Shown: in pieces, positions 38,955 to 48,659 of the stretch | Position numbering within the stretch: the first letter of the stretch is position 1 | Layout of the letters: the number at the start of each line of letters is the position of its first letter | NCBI RefSeq assembly: GCF_001556045.1 | Contig: NZ_LSIC01000094.1 | Location: 213,916-277,915 of the forward strand | Reading direction: 5' to 3' | DNA length: 64,000 nt | Origin: Bradyrhizobium sp. CCH5-F6 | Lineage (GTDB): Bacteria > Pseudomonadota > Alphaproteobacteria > Rhizobiales > Xanthobacteraceae | The notes under the pieces: generated by a model | What the model saw: only the letters and a program-made list of their open reading frames with translations | What the model was told of the DNA's origin: nothing | Databases searched by the model: none | Program-made: the position numbers and the translations under genes

Positions 38955-39458
38955 TTAGTTTGATTTGGCAGCCGACCCGGCACTGCCGCTACCGCTGGCA
39001 CTGCTGCTCAGCGAACCGGCCTGGTTCATCGTGTTGGTGAAGTAGGTGTCGCTGTCGCCGAGCGTCACGCGACGCTGACAAAGCGGTACGCAGCTGTACG
39101 ATTCGCGCTCGATCCCGCGATAGACGGTGACGAGCCGGTCGCTCGGACCTTCAACCTGGATCTGACGGTCGACCAGAATCTCGCCGCCCCGGTCGAGCGC
39201 GATGAAGTTGGTGGCCCCATAGCCCTTCCCGGTCACGACGATCATGCCGCCCGGCTGGAGCGTGACGTCGGCGATCAGGGGATTGCCGACCACGATGGTC
39301 GCCACCTTGCCGGGCAGCCGTATCAGCTTGGCCTGGTCGACATTGACGGCGATGGTGTCGGCGGTGGGCTCGGCAACACCGACGGTTGGGCATGCCAGCA
39401 CCGCGGCCACAACGAGAAGACAGACGCGCGCCTGACGGCGCAGCAGTTCTTTACGCAT
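38955..39458 (-). CDS. secretin N-domain-like pilus assembly protein (CpaC N-terminal paralogue)
   Basis: A 167-residue exported protein with a signal peptide (VCLLVVAAVLACPTVGVA). The middle (VNVDQAKLIRLPGKVATIVV, GNPLIADVTLQPGGMIVVTG and TNFIALDRGGE) is the N-terminal domain found at the front of CpaC/RcpA secretins, but no secretin domain follows. The tail is Ser/Gly-rich. It precedes the TadE genes on the same strand by 186 bases and may dock to, or modulate, the Tad secretin. Role inferred. Confidence 0.82.
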   Translation of the reverse strand: MRKELLRRQARVCLLVVAAVLACPTVGVAEPTADTIAVNVDQAKLIRLPGKVATIVVGNPLIADVTLQPGGMIVVTGKGYGATNFIALDRGGEILVDRQIQVEGPSDRLVTVYRGIERESYSCVPLCQRRVTLGDSDTYFTNTMNQAGSLSSSASGSGSAGSAAKSN

Positions 39459-39612
39459 ACTCTTACCCCCGGGACGTCACAAACCGGCAGAAGCGACTCG
39501 ACACGGCGGAGCCGGTGCCCGACCCGGCTAACCTGCCTTTAATTCGTGAACGTTCCGCAAACTCTCCGATCATTGTTTGAACGGACTGGCATTTGCGGAG
39601 CCACCATCCCTC

Positions 39613-40440
39613 CTAGTGGCGGAACGGATAGGCGAGCTGGCCACCGATCTCCTTCGGCATGGTCGCTTCGTCCTTGCCGTAATCCTGCGGCAGTTGCCCC
39701 TCCGGCATGCGGAAGGTACCGAACAGCACGTCCCAGATCGGGAACGTTCCGGCGAAATTGGTGTCACCGCCCTCTTCGAGGGAGGTATGGTGCCAACGGT
39801 GGAATACCGGCGTCGCCAGCAGATATTTGAACGGTCCGAAGGTCCAGTTGAGGTTGGCGTGCACGAAGGCCGAATGGAAGGTGGTGAACGGGCCGACCCA
39901 GATCATGACGTTCGGGGAGATGCCGGCCATCAGCAGCACGACATCGACGCTGATCGTTCCGAGCAGGAGATTGACGGGATGGAAACGAGCCGCGGAGATC
40001 CACCCGATCTCCTCGGACGAATGATGGATGGCATGGTACTTCCAGAAGCCGCCATCGTGGAAAAGCCGGTGCAGCCAGTACAGCATGAAATCGGACAGCA
40101 CCAGGAATAGCAGGCCCTGGACCCACAGAGGCAGCTGCGCCAGCGGGCCGTGGCCGTTGTCGTAGAAGGCGATGAGTTCGTCGGGGTCGTGGATGTTGAA
40201 GACGACGCTGGCGCCGACGATCAGAAGTCCGATCCGCATGGTGCGGGCGAACACCGGAACGAAGAACCAGTAGCAGATGTCGGTGACGATCTCCCGCTTG
40301 CGCCACCACGGCGCGCCGGGATTGCAGGCCCAGAAATGCTCCAGCACGGTGAAGACCGCCGCGAGGACGAAGGTGACGGGAATCACCTTCACGATGGTCT
40401 CGCCGAGCATCAGGGCGACTTGCATTGGCAGGCTCGACAT
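39613..40440 (-). CDS. sterol desaturase/fatty acid hydroxylase family membrane enzyme
   Basis: About 275 residues and four or more hydrophobic segments. The di-iron histidine boxes are visible: HRLFHDGGFWKYHAIHHSSE, FHPVNLL, FHSAFVHANL and VFHRWHHTS. Family members hydroxylate or desaturate lipids at the inner membrane. ATG 40440 (MSSLPMQVAL) is preferred to 40464. It stands alone, divergent from flp, inside the pilus region. The actual lipid substrate (hopanoid, ornithine lipid, fatty acid) cannot be told. Confidence 0.87.
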   Translation of the reverse strand: MSSLPMQVALMLGETIVKVIPVTFVLAAVFTVLEHFWACNPGAPWWRKREIVTDICYWFFVPVFARTMRIGLLIVGASVVFNIHDPDELIAFYDNGHGPLAQLPLWVQGLLFLVLSDFMLYWLHRLFHDGGFWKYHAIHHSSEEIGWISAARFHPVNLLLGTISVDVVLLMAGISPNVMIWVGPFTTFHSAFVHANLNWTFGPFKYLLATPVFHRWHHTSLEEGGDTNFAGTFPIWDVLFGTFRMPEGQLPQDYGKDEATMPKEIGGQLAYPFRH

Positions 40441-40709
40441 CGTCGCCTCTCTCGCGAATTTCACTCCTGCCTACGTCTACTCAGCGAAATTTAAGGGAGG
40501 GTGAAGCAGGCGCCGCGCTGCTGATGCATCTGGAACTACGACGCACGGCAGCGGTCGCCTTAAGGGGAAATTCACTCTGGGCAAAAGCATCGCGCCGGAC
40601 GTGGGTTTACCCGATCGAATTAACTCTACCGAAAGAGCTCGGCTCTCATGGTCGTCGCGTCAAAGACAGCGCCGAACGAGGCGATCTCACCCAGATGGAG
40701 TTTTGGTTC

Positions 40710-40874
40710 ATGAAGAACTTGATTGCGCGTTTCGCGAAGGATGAATCCGGCGCCACCGCCATCGAATACGGCCTGATCGCCGCCGGCATCGCGCTGGCCA
40801 TCATCACCGTCGTCAACAATCTCGGCACCACGCTGAACACCAAGTTCACCTCGATCAGCACGTCGCTGAAGTAA
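40710..40874 (+). CDS. flp: Flp/Fap-type pilin
   Basis: A 54-residue prepilin, the major subunit of the Tad pilus. MKNLIARFAKDESGATAIEY is the class signature: the prepilin peptidase cuts before the hydrophobic helix, next to the conserved Glu-Tyr, and the helix (GLIAAGIALAIITVVNNLG) packs the filament core. GGAG lies nine bases before the ATG. The frame is open far upstream, but only this part is pilin-like. The processing enzyme CpaA is encoded downstream. Confidence 0.95.
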   Translation: MKNLIARFAKDESGATAIEYGLIAAGIALAIITVVNNLGTTLNTKFTSISTSLK

Positions 40875-40896
40875 GCAACCGACGACGACGGCAAGA

Positions 40897-40920
40897 GCCC
40901 CGGACCTCCGGGGCATTTGC
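40897..40920 (+). terminator. hairpin after flp
   Basis: GCCCCGG/CCGGGGC stem (40897-40914) followed by ATTTGCTTTT, 22 bases after the pilin stop. Probably a partial terminator that sets pilin transcript level above that of the assembly genes. Confidence 0.75.
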
Positions 40921-40943
40921 TTTTCTGAAGACGGCAAGTTCCA

Positions 40944-41087
40944 GTGGCGTTGCACAAGTTCAGAACCGATGCCGCTGTCGCGGCGCACGAGCCGGAAGCG
41001 GCGGCCAGCACGCCAGCCTATTGGATCTGCCTTGCGCTGTTGCTCGCGACGGTCGCGCTTGCCGCGCGCATTGCCAGCTTCTGGTGA
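40944..41087 (+). CDS. possible 47-residue membrane protein between flp and cpaA
   Basis: A GTG-initiated frame encodes a charged alanine-rich N-terminus (MALHKFRTDAAVAAHEPEAA) and then one transmembrane helix (YWICLALLLATVALAARIAS) ending in FW. No strong ribosome-binding site is seen. The position and single-helix layout fit a small pilus accessory protein, but it could be chance in high-G+C DNA. Confidence 0.35.
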   Translation: MALHKFRTDAAVAAHEPEAAASTPAYWICLALLLATVALAARIASFW

Positions 41088-41207
41088 AGGCGCGTTCGGC
41101 GGCCTCGGCATCGCGCCCTCGTCGCCATTGTCGGTTTGTTTAACACTGCGCGCTAACATCCGGCGACGCCAGTTTCCGCGGCAAACCCAGGCCTCAAGAC
41201 GCAGCCC

Positions 41208-41732
41208 ATGATCCTCGACCTTGCGCGCCTCCTGCTCTTCCCGGCCCTGATGGCATTCGCCGCCGCGAGCGATCTCTTCACGATGACGATCTCGAACCGG
41301 GTGTCGCTGGCACTGGTCGCAGGCTTCTTCGCCCTCGCCATCGCTGGTGGCATGGCACCTCACGAGATGCTCAGCCATGTCGGTGCCGGCGCGCTGCTTC
41401 TCGTCGTGGCCTTCACCTGTTTCGCGATGGGCTGGGTCGGCGGTGGCGACGCCAAGGTCGCGGCCTCCGTCGCACTCTGGTTCGGCTTTGCACATCTGAT
41501 GAACTTCCTGCTCTACGCTTCGCTGTTCGGCGGTGCGCTGACGCTTCTCCTGCTCCAGTTCCGGCAGTGGCCGCTGCCCTACGGCCTGGCGGGCCAGGCC
41601 TGGCTTGCACGGTTGCACGCCAAGGAGAGCGGCATTCCCTACGGCATCGCGCTCGCGCTGAGCGCGTTGTTGGTCTACCCGGAGACCGAATGGGTGAAGG
41701 CGATCGACCTCGCTCACCTCGCACTGCGCTGA
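41208..41732 (+). CDS. cpaA: prepilin peptidase CpaA/TadV
   Basis: Aspartic prepilin peptidase that processes Flp pilin, 174 residues and about five membrane helices. The two catalytic aspartates are in AAASDLFTMTISNRVS and in MGWVGGGDAKVAA (GxGD motif). The C-terminal IPYGIALALSAL motif is typical. It precedes the cpaBCDEF run. Confidence 0.93.
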   Translation: MILDLARLLLFPALMAFAAASDLFTMTISNRVSLALVAGFFALAIAGGMAPHEMLSHVGAGALLLVVAFTCFAMGWVGGGDAKVAASVALWFGFAHLMNFLLYASLFGGALTLLLLQFRQWPLPYGLAGQAWLARLHAKESGIPYGIALALSALLVYPETEWVKAIDLAHLALR

Positions 41733-41860
41733 AAACACCGGGTAAACCCGGCGTTAAGGCGATTTAGATACGCCTCATTAACCATGCTTTGACGAATAGC
41801 TGGTCAACTGCCGATCACGGCGGCGGCAGCGTCGCGGCGTATTGTTGGAAAGTGAAGCGT

Positions 41861-42658
41861 ATGAATAGGGCACGCATTGTCGTCCTGACGGTCGCGATCT
41901 GCGCCGGCGGCGTCGCCGCGTACCTGGCGAGCGGGACGGATAATTCTGCGCCGCCTCCGGCACCGACCGCGCAGCTTCCGACAGTCGACGTCCTCGTGGC
42001 CAAGAACGACATCGGTCTCGGCCAGACCGTCAAGCCTGACGACGTGCAATGGCAGACCTGGCCGGCAGCGACCGCCAGCGCCACTTTCATCCGCCGCAAC
42101 GAGCGTCCCGATGGCGTGACCCAGGTGACCGGCTCGATCGCGCGCGCTCCCTTCATTCAGGGTGAACCGATCCGCGACCAGAAGCTGGTCAAGGCCGAGG
42201 GCTCGGGCTTCATGGCCGCAATCCTGCCGAGCGGCATGCGGGCGATCTCGACCGAGATCTCGCCGGAGACCGGCGCAGGCGGCTTCATCCTGCCAAACGA
42301 CCGCGTCGATGTGATCCTCACGCGCCGGCTCAAGAACCCCGACCAGAGCAACGGCGCTCCGGACATCGTCACCTCCGAGATCATCCTTACCAACATCCGC
42401 GTCCTGGCCATCGACCAGGCGCCGAAAGAGAAGGACGGCCAGAACACGGTGGTCGGCAAGACGGTGACCTTGGAGCTCGCTGCAGCACAGACCCAGGCGC
42501 TTTCGTCGGCCCGTCAGGCCGGAACGCTGTCTCTGGCACTGCGCAGCATAGCCGACGTCAAGATGAGCGAGATCACGCTCGATGATTCCGCGCAGAAGGG
42601 CGACGGCGTCGCGATCATTCGCTACGGCATTCCAAGTCAGACGGCTAAGGCACGATGA
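41861..42658 (+). CDS. cpaB: pilus assembly protein CpaB (RcpC)
   Basis: Periplasmic, inner-membrane-anchored protein, 265 residues. N-terminal helix IVVLTVAICAGGVAAYLA, then a SAF domain (VDVLVAKNDIGLGQTVKPDD) and the RcpC/CpaB domain (FMAAILPSGMRAISTEI, GFILPNDRVDVILTRRL). ATG 41861 was chosen because the upstream residues of the open frame are not family-like. Overlaps cpaC by four bases. Confidence 0.93.
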   Translation: MNRARIVVLTVAICAGGVAAYLASGTDNSAPPPAPTAQLPTVDVLVAKNDIGLGQTVKPDDVQWQTWPAATASATFIRRNERPDGVTQVTGSIARAPFIQGEPIRDQKLVKAEGSGFMAAILPSGMRAISTEISPETGAGGFILPNDRVDVILTRRLKNPDQSNGAPDIVTSEIILTNIRVLAIDQAPKEKDGQNTVVGKTVTLELAAAQTQALSSARQAGTLSLALRSIADVKMSEITLDDSAQKGDGVAIIRYGIPSQTAKAR

Positions 42659-44145
42659 AGACAGTCGATATGAATTTCCGGGCAGATTTGGCGACAATGC
42701 GAACCTCGGTGGTCCGCGCCCTGTCGTTTTCCGCCGCCCTCGCCTTGACGCTCAACCCGGCCATCGGCCCTGTGGTCGCTGCCGATTACCGACCCGCGGC
42801 GCCGGTCGCGGCGGACGGCCAGATCAACGCGCGCTTCCTCTCGCTCGGCGTCGGCAAGTCCGTCGTGATCGACCTGCCGCGCGACATCAAGGACGTGTTG
42901 GTCGCCGATCCCAAGATCGCCAATGCGGTGGTCCGCTCGGCACAGCGCGCCTACATCATCGGCGCCGCCATCGGCCAGACCAACATCGTGTTCTTCGATT
43001 CCGCCGGTCAGCAGATTGCGGCCTATGACATCGCGGTCAAGCGCGACCTCAACGGCGTACGGGCCGCGCTGAAGCAGATCCTGCCCCATTCAGACATCCA
43101 GATCGACGGCCTCGGCGACGGCATCGTCCTGACCGGCACGGCAGCCAACCCGATGGAAGCGCAGCAGGCCAACGATCTCGCCGCGCGCCTGGCCGGCGGC
43201 GCCGACAAGGTGGTGAACTCGATCGTGGTGCGCGGCCGCGACCAGATCATGCTCAAGGTGACGGTGGCCGAGGTCCAGCGCAACATCGTCAAGCAGCTCG
43301 GCATCGACCTCACCGCCAATCTCAACTACGGCACCTCCGTGGTGAGCTTCACCAATTCGAACCCGTTCACGGCCTATGGCCGCAACCTGGTGGACGGCAA
43401 CAATCTGACCACGAAGTTCGGCGCGACACCGTCGGTGCAGGCCACCCTGCGCGCGATGGAAACCGCGGGCGTGATCCGGACGCTGGCCGAACCGAACCTG
43501 ACCGCGATCTCGGGGGAATCGGCGACGTTCATCGCCGGCGGTGAATTCCCGGTCCCGGCAGGCTATGCGTGCGACCCCGTCACGCATGTCTGTACCACCC
43601 AGATCAGTTTCAAGAAGTTCGGCATCTCGCTGAATTTCACCCCCGTGGTGCTGAGCGAAGGCAAGATCAGCCTTCGGGTGATGACTGAGGTCTCGGAGCT
43701 GTCGAACGAGAATTCGATCACGCTGTCGCAGGCCGTGACCTCGACCTCGGTGAACTCGCTGACGGTGCCCTCGATCAGGACCCGCCGCGCGGAGACCTCG
43801 CTGGAAATTCCCTCCGGCGGCGCGATGGCCATGGCCGGCCTGATCCAGCAGCAGACCAAGCAGGCGGTCAGCGGATTGCCGGGACTGATGCAGCTCCCGA
43901 TCCTGGGCACGCTGTTCCGCAGCCGCGACTTCGTCAACAACGCGACCGAGCTGGTCGTGATCGTGACGCCCTACGTCGTCCGCGCGGTGGCGCCGAAGGA
44001 CCTGTCGCGGCCGGATGACGGCTTCGCCCCGCCTTCGGATCCGCAGGCTCAGCTGATCGGCAACATCAACCGGCTCTACGGCGTGCCCGGACGAACCGAA
44101 CCGGCCAAGAACTACCGCGGCACCTACGGCTTCATCACCGACTGA
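42655..44145 (+). CDS. cpaC: Tad pilus outer-membrane secretin CpaC (RcpA)
   Basis: Forms the outer-membrane channel for the pilus, 496 residues. The signal peptide ends near residue 43 (VVAADYRPAA). The N-domain (LSLGVGKSVVIDLPRDIKDV) is followed by a BON/secretin linker (QIDGLGDGIVLTGTA) and the secretin core (RTLAEPNLTAISGESATFIA, GGEFPVPAGYA, TELVVIVTPYVVRAV). Confidence 0.94.
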   Translation: MKTVDMNFRADLATMRTSVVRALSFSAALALTLNPAIGPVVAADYRPAAPVAADGQINARFLSLGVGKSVVIDLPRDIKDVLVADPKIANAVVRSAQRAYIIGAAIGQTNIVFFDSAGQQIAAYDIAVKRDLNGVRAALKQILPHSDIQIDGLGDGIVLTGTAANPMEAQQANDLAARLAGGADKVVNSIVVRGRDQIMLKVTVAEVQRNIVKQLGIDLTANLNYGTSVVSFTNSNPFTAYGRNLVDGNNLTTKFGATPSVQATLRAMETAGVIRTLAEPNLTAISGESATFIAGGEFPVPAGYACDPVTHVCTTQISFKKFGISLNFTPVVLSEGKISLRVMTEVSELSNENSITLSQAVTSTSVNSLTVPSIRTRRAETSLEIPSGGAMAMAGLIQQQTKQAVSGLPGLMQLPILGTLFRSRDFVNNATELVVIVTPYVVRAVAPKDLSRPDDGFAPPSDPQAQLIGNINRLYGVPGRTEPAKNYRGTYGFITD

Positions 44146-44165
44146 GGCGGAACGGGGAATTCACG

Positions 44166-44900
44166 ATGATCACAAGACCACCCCAGCTTCGCAGACGCGC
44201 CATCCGCCTTGGTGGCGCGCTCGTCGGCATGGCGCTCGCGCTCGGCGGCTGTCAGCACGACGAGGTGACGACTGCCTCCATTCCCGACGACTACAAGCAG
44301 CGCCATCCGATCGCGGTCGAGGAGCAGAATCGCTCGATCGTCGTCTTCGTCGGCCATGCCCGCGGCGGATTGACCGCCGCCCAGCGCGCCGACGTGATGG
44401 GCGTCGCATCAGCCTGGTTGCGCGAAGGCACTGGCGCCGTTCGCATCGACGTGCCGTCCAATACGCCCAATGCTCGTCCGGTTGCGGACACGATGCGTGA
44501 GATCCAGGCGATACTGACGGCGGCAGGCGTTCCGCCGCGCGGCATCAGCGTCCAGCCCTACCAGCCGGAAGACAAGCGCTTCCTGCCGCCGATCCGGCTC
44601 ACTTATTCCAAGATCGCGGCCGTCGCCGGTCCCTGCGGACTGTGGCCGGAGGACATCGGCCCCTCGATGAAGAACAAGCGCTGGTTCGAGAACAAGGATT
44701 ACTACAATTACGGCTGCGCCTATCAGCGCAACCTCGCGGCCATGGTCGACAACCCGTCCGACCTCGAGCAGCCGCGCCCCGAAACTCCGTCATACACCCC
44801 GCGGCGCATCACAGGTCTCGAGAAATATCGCAAGGGAGTCTCGACGACGACCACCTATCCCGAAGCCGACAGGGCCAAACTCAGCGACACCGGAAGATGA
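44166..44900 (+). CDS. cpaD: Tad pilus lipoprotein CpaD
   Basis: Outer-membrane lipoprotein of 244 residues that pilots or stabilises CpaC. The lipobox is LALGGC at about residue 29. Conserved features include DDYKQRHPIAVEEQNRSIVV and GPCGLWPEDIGP...NYGCAYQRNLAAMVDNPSDL. The stop overlaps the cpaE ATG (ATGA). Confidence 0.92.
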   Translation: MITRPPQLRRRAIRLGGALVGMALALGGCQHDEVTTASIPDDYKQRHPIAVEEQNRSIVVFVGHARGGLTAAQRADVMGVASAWLREGTGAVRIDVPSNTPNARPVADTMREIQAILTAAGVPPRGISVQPYQPEDKRFLPPIRLTYSKIAAVAGPCGLWPEDIGPSMKNKRWFENKDYYNYGCAYQRNLAAMVDNPSDLEQPRPETPSYTPRRITGLEKYRKGVSTTTTYPEADRAKLSDTGR

Positions 44901-46165
44901 TCAGCTACGCGCGCCAGACACACGAAGAGCAGCCGGAAGCAGTTCCTCCGCCGGTCGAGGAGCATATTGCGCCCGCGCCCCGCGTCTCGGTCCAGGCCTT
45001 CTGCGAAACCGTGGAGACTGCCGCGGCGGTCCAGTCGGCCGGCGAGGATCGCCGTCTCGGCAAGGCCCATCTCAAGATCCAGATGGGCGGCATGGCAGCC
45101 GCGATCGAGGCCTACCGTTCGGCCCCGACGCCGAACGTGATCGTGCTCGAGAGCGACGGCCGCAACGATTTGTTGGGTGGGCTCGACCAGCTCGCCACCG
45201 TCTGCGACGCCGGCACCCGCGTCGTCGTGATCGGCCGCATCAACGACGTCATGCTCTATCGCGAGCTTGTCCGCCGCGGTGTCAGCGACTACGTGCTCGC
45301 GCCGGTCGGCGCGATCGACGTCGTGCGCTCGATCTGCAACCTGTTCTCGGCGCCGGAAGCCAAGGCGGTCGGCCGCATCATCGCCGTGGTCGGCGCCAAG
45401 GGCGGCGTCGGGGCTTCCACCATCTCCCACAATGTCGCCTGGGCGATCGCGCGCGACCTCGCGATGGACGCCGTCGTCGCCGACCTCGACCTCGCCTTCG
45501 GCACCGCCGGGCTCGACTACAACCAGGATCCGCCGCAAGGCATTGCCGACGCCGTGTTCTCGCCCGACCGCGTCGATACCGCTTTCATCGACCGCCTGCT
45601 GTCGAAATGCACCGATCATCTCAGCCTGCTGGCGGCGCCTGCGACGCTCGATCGGGTCTATGATTTCGGCACCGACGCCTTCGACGCCGTGTTCGACACG
45701 CTGCGCTCCACCATGCCGTGCATCGTGCTCGACGTTCCGCATCAATGGTCGGGCTGGACCAAGCGCGCCTTGATCGGAGCGGACGACATCCTGATCGTGG
45801 CCGCGCCTGACCTCGCCAACTTGCGCAATACCAAGAACCTGTTCGACCTGTTGAAGGCCGCGCGCCCCAACGACCGGCCGCCGCTCTACTGCCTGAACCA
45901 GGTCGGCGTGCCGAAACGGCCCGAAATCGCCGCCGCGGAGTTCGCCAAGGCGATCGAGAGCCAGCCGGTCGTCTCGATCCCGTTCGAGCCGCAGATCTTC
46001 GGCTCGGCGGCCAACAACGGCCAGATGATCGCGGAGATCTCCGCCAACCACAAATCGATCGAGATGTTCTTGCAGATCGCCCAGCGCCTGACCGGCCGCA
46101 GCGAGACCAAGAAGCAAAAGTCGTCCCTGCTTTCACCTCTGATTGAGAAGTTGCGGGGAAGATAA
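44897..46165 (+). CDS. cpaE: Tad pilus assembly ATPase-like protein CpaE
   Basis: MinD/ParA-like protein of 422 residues that localises the pilus apparatus. It has an N-terminal receiver-like domain (residues about 50-155, VIVLESDGRNDLLGGLDQLA and VSDYVLAP). A deviant Walker A (VVGAKGGVGASTISHNVAWA) near residue 165, then DLDLAFGTAGLDYNQDPPQG, follow. The ATG overlaps the cpaD stop. The open frame upstream of it is shadow sequence within cpaD. Confidence 0.93.
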   Translation: MISYARQTHEEQPEAVPPPVEEHIAPAPRVSVQAFCETVETAAAVQSAGEDRRLGKAHLKIQMGGMAAAIEAYRSAPTPNVIVLESDGRNDLLGGLDQLATVCDAGTRVVVIGRINDVMLYRELVRRGVSDYVLAPVGAIDVVRSICNLFSAPEAKAVGRIIAVVGAKGGVGASTISHNVAWAIARDLAMDAVVADLDLAFGTAGLDYNQDPPQGIADAVFSPDRVDTAFIDRLLSKCTDHLSLLAAPATLDRVYDFGTDAFDAVFDTLRSTMPCIVLDVPHQWSGWTKRALIGADDILIVAAPDLANLRNTKNLFDLLKAARPNDRPPLYCLNQVGVPKRPEIAAAEFAKAIESQPVVSIPFEPQIFGSAANNGQMIAEISANHKSIEMFLQIAQRLTGRSETKKQKSSLLSPLIEKLRGR

Positions 46166-46186
46166 GCCGCGGCATGGAGTTGTTAA

Positions 46187-47656
46187 GTGTTCGGTAAGCG
46201 TAGCGGAACAGACACCGACTTTCGGGCGCCAAAGCCCGGCGCCGTGTCGCTCGAGCCCGTCCAGGCTCCGGCGCCGACGGTGTCGCGCGTCCCGCCTCCG
46301 CCGGCCATCGCCTCGCCGCCGCTTGCTCCTGCCAAGGCTCCGCCTCCGCCGGCCATGGAGAGCCGGCGTTCGGACAACTATTACGAGGTCAAGGCGACCA
46401 TCTTCGGCGCACTGATCGAGGCCATCGACCTCGCCCAGCTCGCCAAGCTCGACTCGGAATCGGCGCGCGAGGAAATCCGCGACATCGTCAACGAGATCAT
46501 CGCGATCAAGAACATCGTGATGTCGATCGCCGAGCAGGAAGAGCTGCTCGACGACATCTGCAACGACGTGCTCGGCTACGGCCCGCTGGAGCCTCTGCTC
46601 GCGCGCGACGATATCGCGGACATCATGGTGAACGGGGCCGGCACCGTCTTCATCGAAGTCGGCGGCAAGATCCAGCGCACCGGCATCCGTTTTCGCGACA
46701 ACCAGCAGCTCCTCAACATCTGCCAGCGCATCGTCAGCCAGGTCGGACGCCGCGTCGACGAATCCTCGCCGATCTGCGACGCGCGCCTCGCCGACGGCTC
46801 CCGCGTCAACGCCATCGTGCCGCCGCTCGCGATCGACGGTCCCGCCCTCACCATCCGAAAATTCAAGAAGGACAAGCTGACGCTCGATCAGCTCGTCAAG
46901 TTCGGCGCGATCTCGCCGGAAGGCGCCGAAATCCTCCAGATCATCGGCCGGGTCCGCTGCAACGTGCTGATCTCCGGCGGTACCGGCTCGGGCAAGACGA
47001 CGCTGCTCAACTGCCTCACCAACTACATCGAGCACGACGAACGCGTCATCACTTGCGAGGACGCCGCCGAGCTCCAGCTCCAGCAGCCCCATGTGGTCCG
47101 GCTGGAAACCCGCCCGCCCAACATCGAGGGCGAGGGCCAGGTCACCATGCGCGAGCTGGTGCGCAACTGCCTGCGTATGCGCCCCGAACGCATCATCGTC
47201 GGCGAAGTCCGCGGACCCGAGGCGTTCGACCTGCTCCAGGCCATGAATACCGGCCACGACGGCTCGATGGGCACGCTTCACGCCAACAACCCCCGCGAGG
47301 CGCTGTCGCGCTGCGAATCCATGATCACGATGGGCGGCTTCTCGCTTCCCTCGCGCACCATCCGCGAGATGATCTGCGCTTCGATCGACGTCATCATCCA
47401 GGCCGCGCGCCTGCGCGACGGCTCGCGCCGCATCACCCACATCACCGAGGTGATGGGCATGGAAGGCGACACCATCATCACCCAGGACATCTTCCTCTAC
47501 GACATGATGGGCGAGGACGCCAACGGCAAGATCATCGGCCGCCACCGCTCGACCGGCATCGGCCGTCCGAAGTTCTGGGAACGCGCCCGCTATTACGGCG
47601 AGGAGAAGCGCCTTGCCGCCGCACTCGACGCGGCGGAAGTGGCAGCGAAGACGTGA
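46187..47656 (+). CDS. cpaF: Tad pilus secretion ATPase CpaF (TadA)
   Basis: Hexameric ATPase that drives pilus assembly at the cytoplasmic face, 489 residues. A proline/alanine-rich N-terminal region (about residues 15-60) is followed by the N domain. The core has [20 protein letters not shown] Walker A (near 262), the ASP box, the His box [19 protein letters not shown] and [20 protein letters not shown]. Start GTG 46187 gives MFGKRSG. Confidence 0.94.
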   Translation: MFGKRSGTDTDFRAPKPGAVSLEPVQAPAPTVSRVPPPPAIASPPLAPAKAPPPPAMESRRSDNYYEVKATIFGALIEAIDLAQLAKLDSESAREEIRDIVNEIIAIKNIVMSIAEQEELLDDICNDVLGYGPLEPLLARDDIADIMVNGAGTVFIEVGGKIQRTGIRFRDNQQLLNICQRIVSQVGRRVDESSPICDARLADGSRVNAIVPPLAIDGPALTIRKFKKDKLTLDQLVKFGAISPEGAEILQIIGRVRCNVLISGGTGSGKTTLLNCLTNYIEHDERVITCEDAAELQLQQPHVVRLETRPPNIEGEGQVTMRELVRNCLRMRPERIIVGEVRGPEAFDLLQAMNTGHDGSMGTLHANNPREALSRCESMITMGGFSLPSRTIREMICASIDVIIQAARLRDGSRRITHITEVMGMEGDTIITQDIFLYDMMGEDANGKIIGRHRSTGIGRPKFWERARYYGEEKRLAAALDAAEVAAKT

Positions 47657-47672
47657 GCAGGTCAACGTCACC

Positions 47673-48650
47673 ATGAACATGCAGGTCCTCGCCCTCGCCT
47701 TCCTCGCCACCGCCGCCGTCGGCGGCATCGCCTGGGTCTTCCTCTATCCGCTGCTGTCCGGCGAACGAAAGGCGGAGAGCCGCCGCGCCTCGGTCGCCCG
47801 CGCCGAGGCGCCCATGGCCCGCCAGGCCGAGAAGACCCAGCGCTCGCGCCGCGAGCAGGTCGAGACCACGCTCAAGGACCTCGAGGCGCGGCGCTTGCAG
47901 GAAAAGAGCGTACCGCTCTCCGTCCGCCTGTCGCAGGCGGGGCTCGACTGGACGCCACAGAAGTTCTGGATCGTGTCCGCCGTCGTGGCGGGCGTGTTCT
48001 TCGCAACCGCCCTGTTCGCCGGAGGCGGCCTGATCGGCGCTGCCGGCCTTGCCTTTGCCGGCGGCTTCGGCCTGCCGCGCTGGGCACTCGGCTTCCTGAA
48101 GAAGCGCCGCGAGACCAAGTTCCTGGCGGCGCTTCCCGACGCGGTCGACGTGATCGTGCGCGGCATCAAGGCCGGACTGCCGCTGTTCGAGTCGATCAAG
48201 GTCGTGGCCGCCGACGCGCCCGAGCCGCTACGCAGCGAGTTCCTGACGATCATCGAGACGCAGGCGATCGGCATGCCGCTGGGCGAGGCCTGCGCGCGGC
48301 TCTACGAGCGCATGCCGCTGCCGGAGGCCAATTTCTTCGGCATCGTCATCTCGATCCAGCAGAAGTCGGGCGGCAACCTCTCCGAAGCGCTCGGCAACCT
48401 CTCCAAGGTGCTGCGCGACCGCAAGAAGATGAAGGAAAAGATCCAGGCGATGTCGATGGAAGCCAAGGCCTCGGCCGGCATCATCGGTTCGCTGCCGCCG
48501 ATCGTGATGTTCCTCGTCTATCTCACGACGCCGCAATACATCTCAGTCCTTTGGACTCATCCCACCGGACAGCTGATGCTGGTCGGTTGCGTCGTCTGGA
48601 TGTCGATCGGCATCATGGTGATGAAAAAGATGATCAACTTCGATTTCTGA
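47673..48650 (+). CDS. tadB: Tad pilus inner-membrane platform protein TadB
   Basis: Inner-membrane protein of 325 residues in the GspF family. One N-terminal helix, a basic cytoplasmic segment with coiled-coil character (residues 35-75), two helices, and the GspF/TadB core (KRRETKFLAALPDAVDVIVR, GIKAGLPLFESIKVVAADAP, GNLSEALGNLSKVLRDRKKM), then two C-terminal helices. ATG 47673 follows the cpaF stop by 16 bases. Confidence 0.93.
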   Translation: MNMQVLALAFLATAAVGGIAWVFLYPLLSGERKAESRRASVARAEAPMARQAEKTQRSRREQVETTLKDLEARRLQEKSVPLSVRLSQAGLDWTPQKFWIVSAVVAGVFFATALFAGGGLIGAAGLAFAGGFGLPRWALGFLKKRRETKFLAALPDAVDVIVRGIKAGLPLFESIKVVAADAPEPLRSEFLTIIETQAIGMPLGEACARLYERMPLPEANFFGIVISIQQKSGGNLSEALGNLSKVLRDRKKMKEKIQAMSMEAKASAGIIGSLPPIVMFLVYLTTPQYISVLWTHPTGQLMLVGCVVWMSIGIMVMKKMINFDF

Positions 48651-48659
48651 CGGTGCCGT

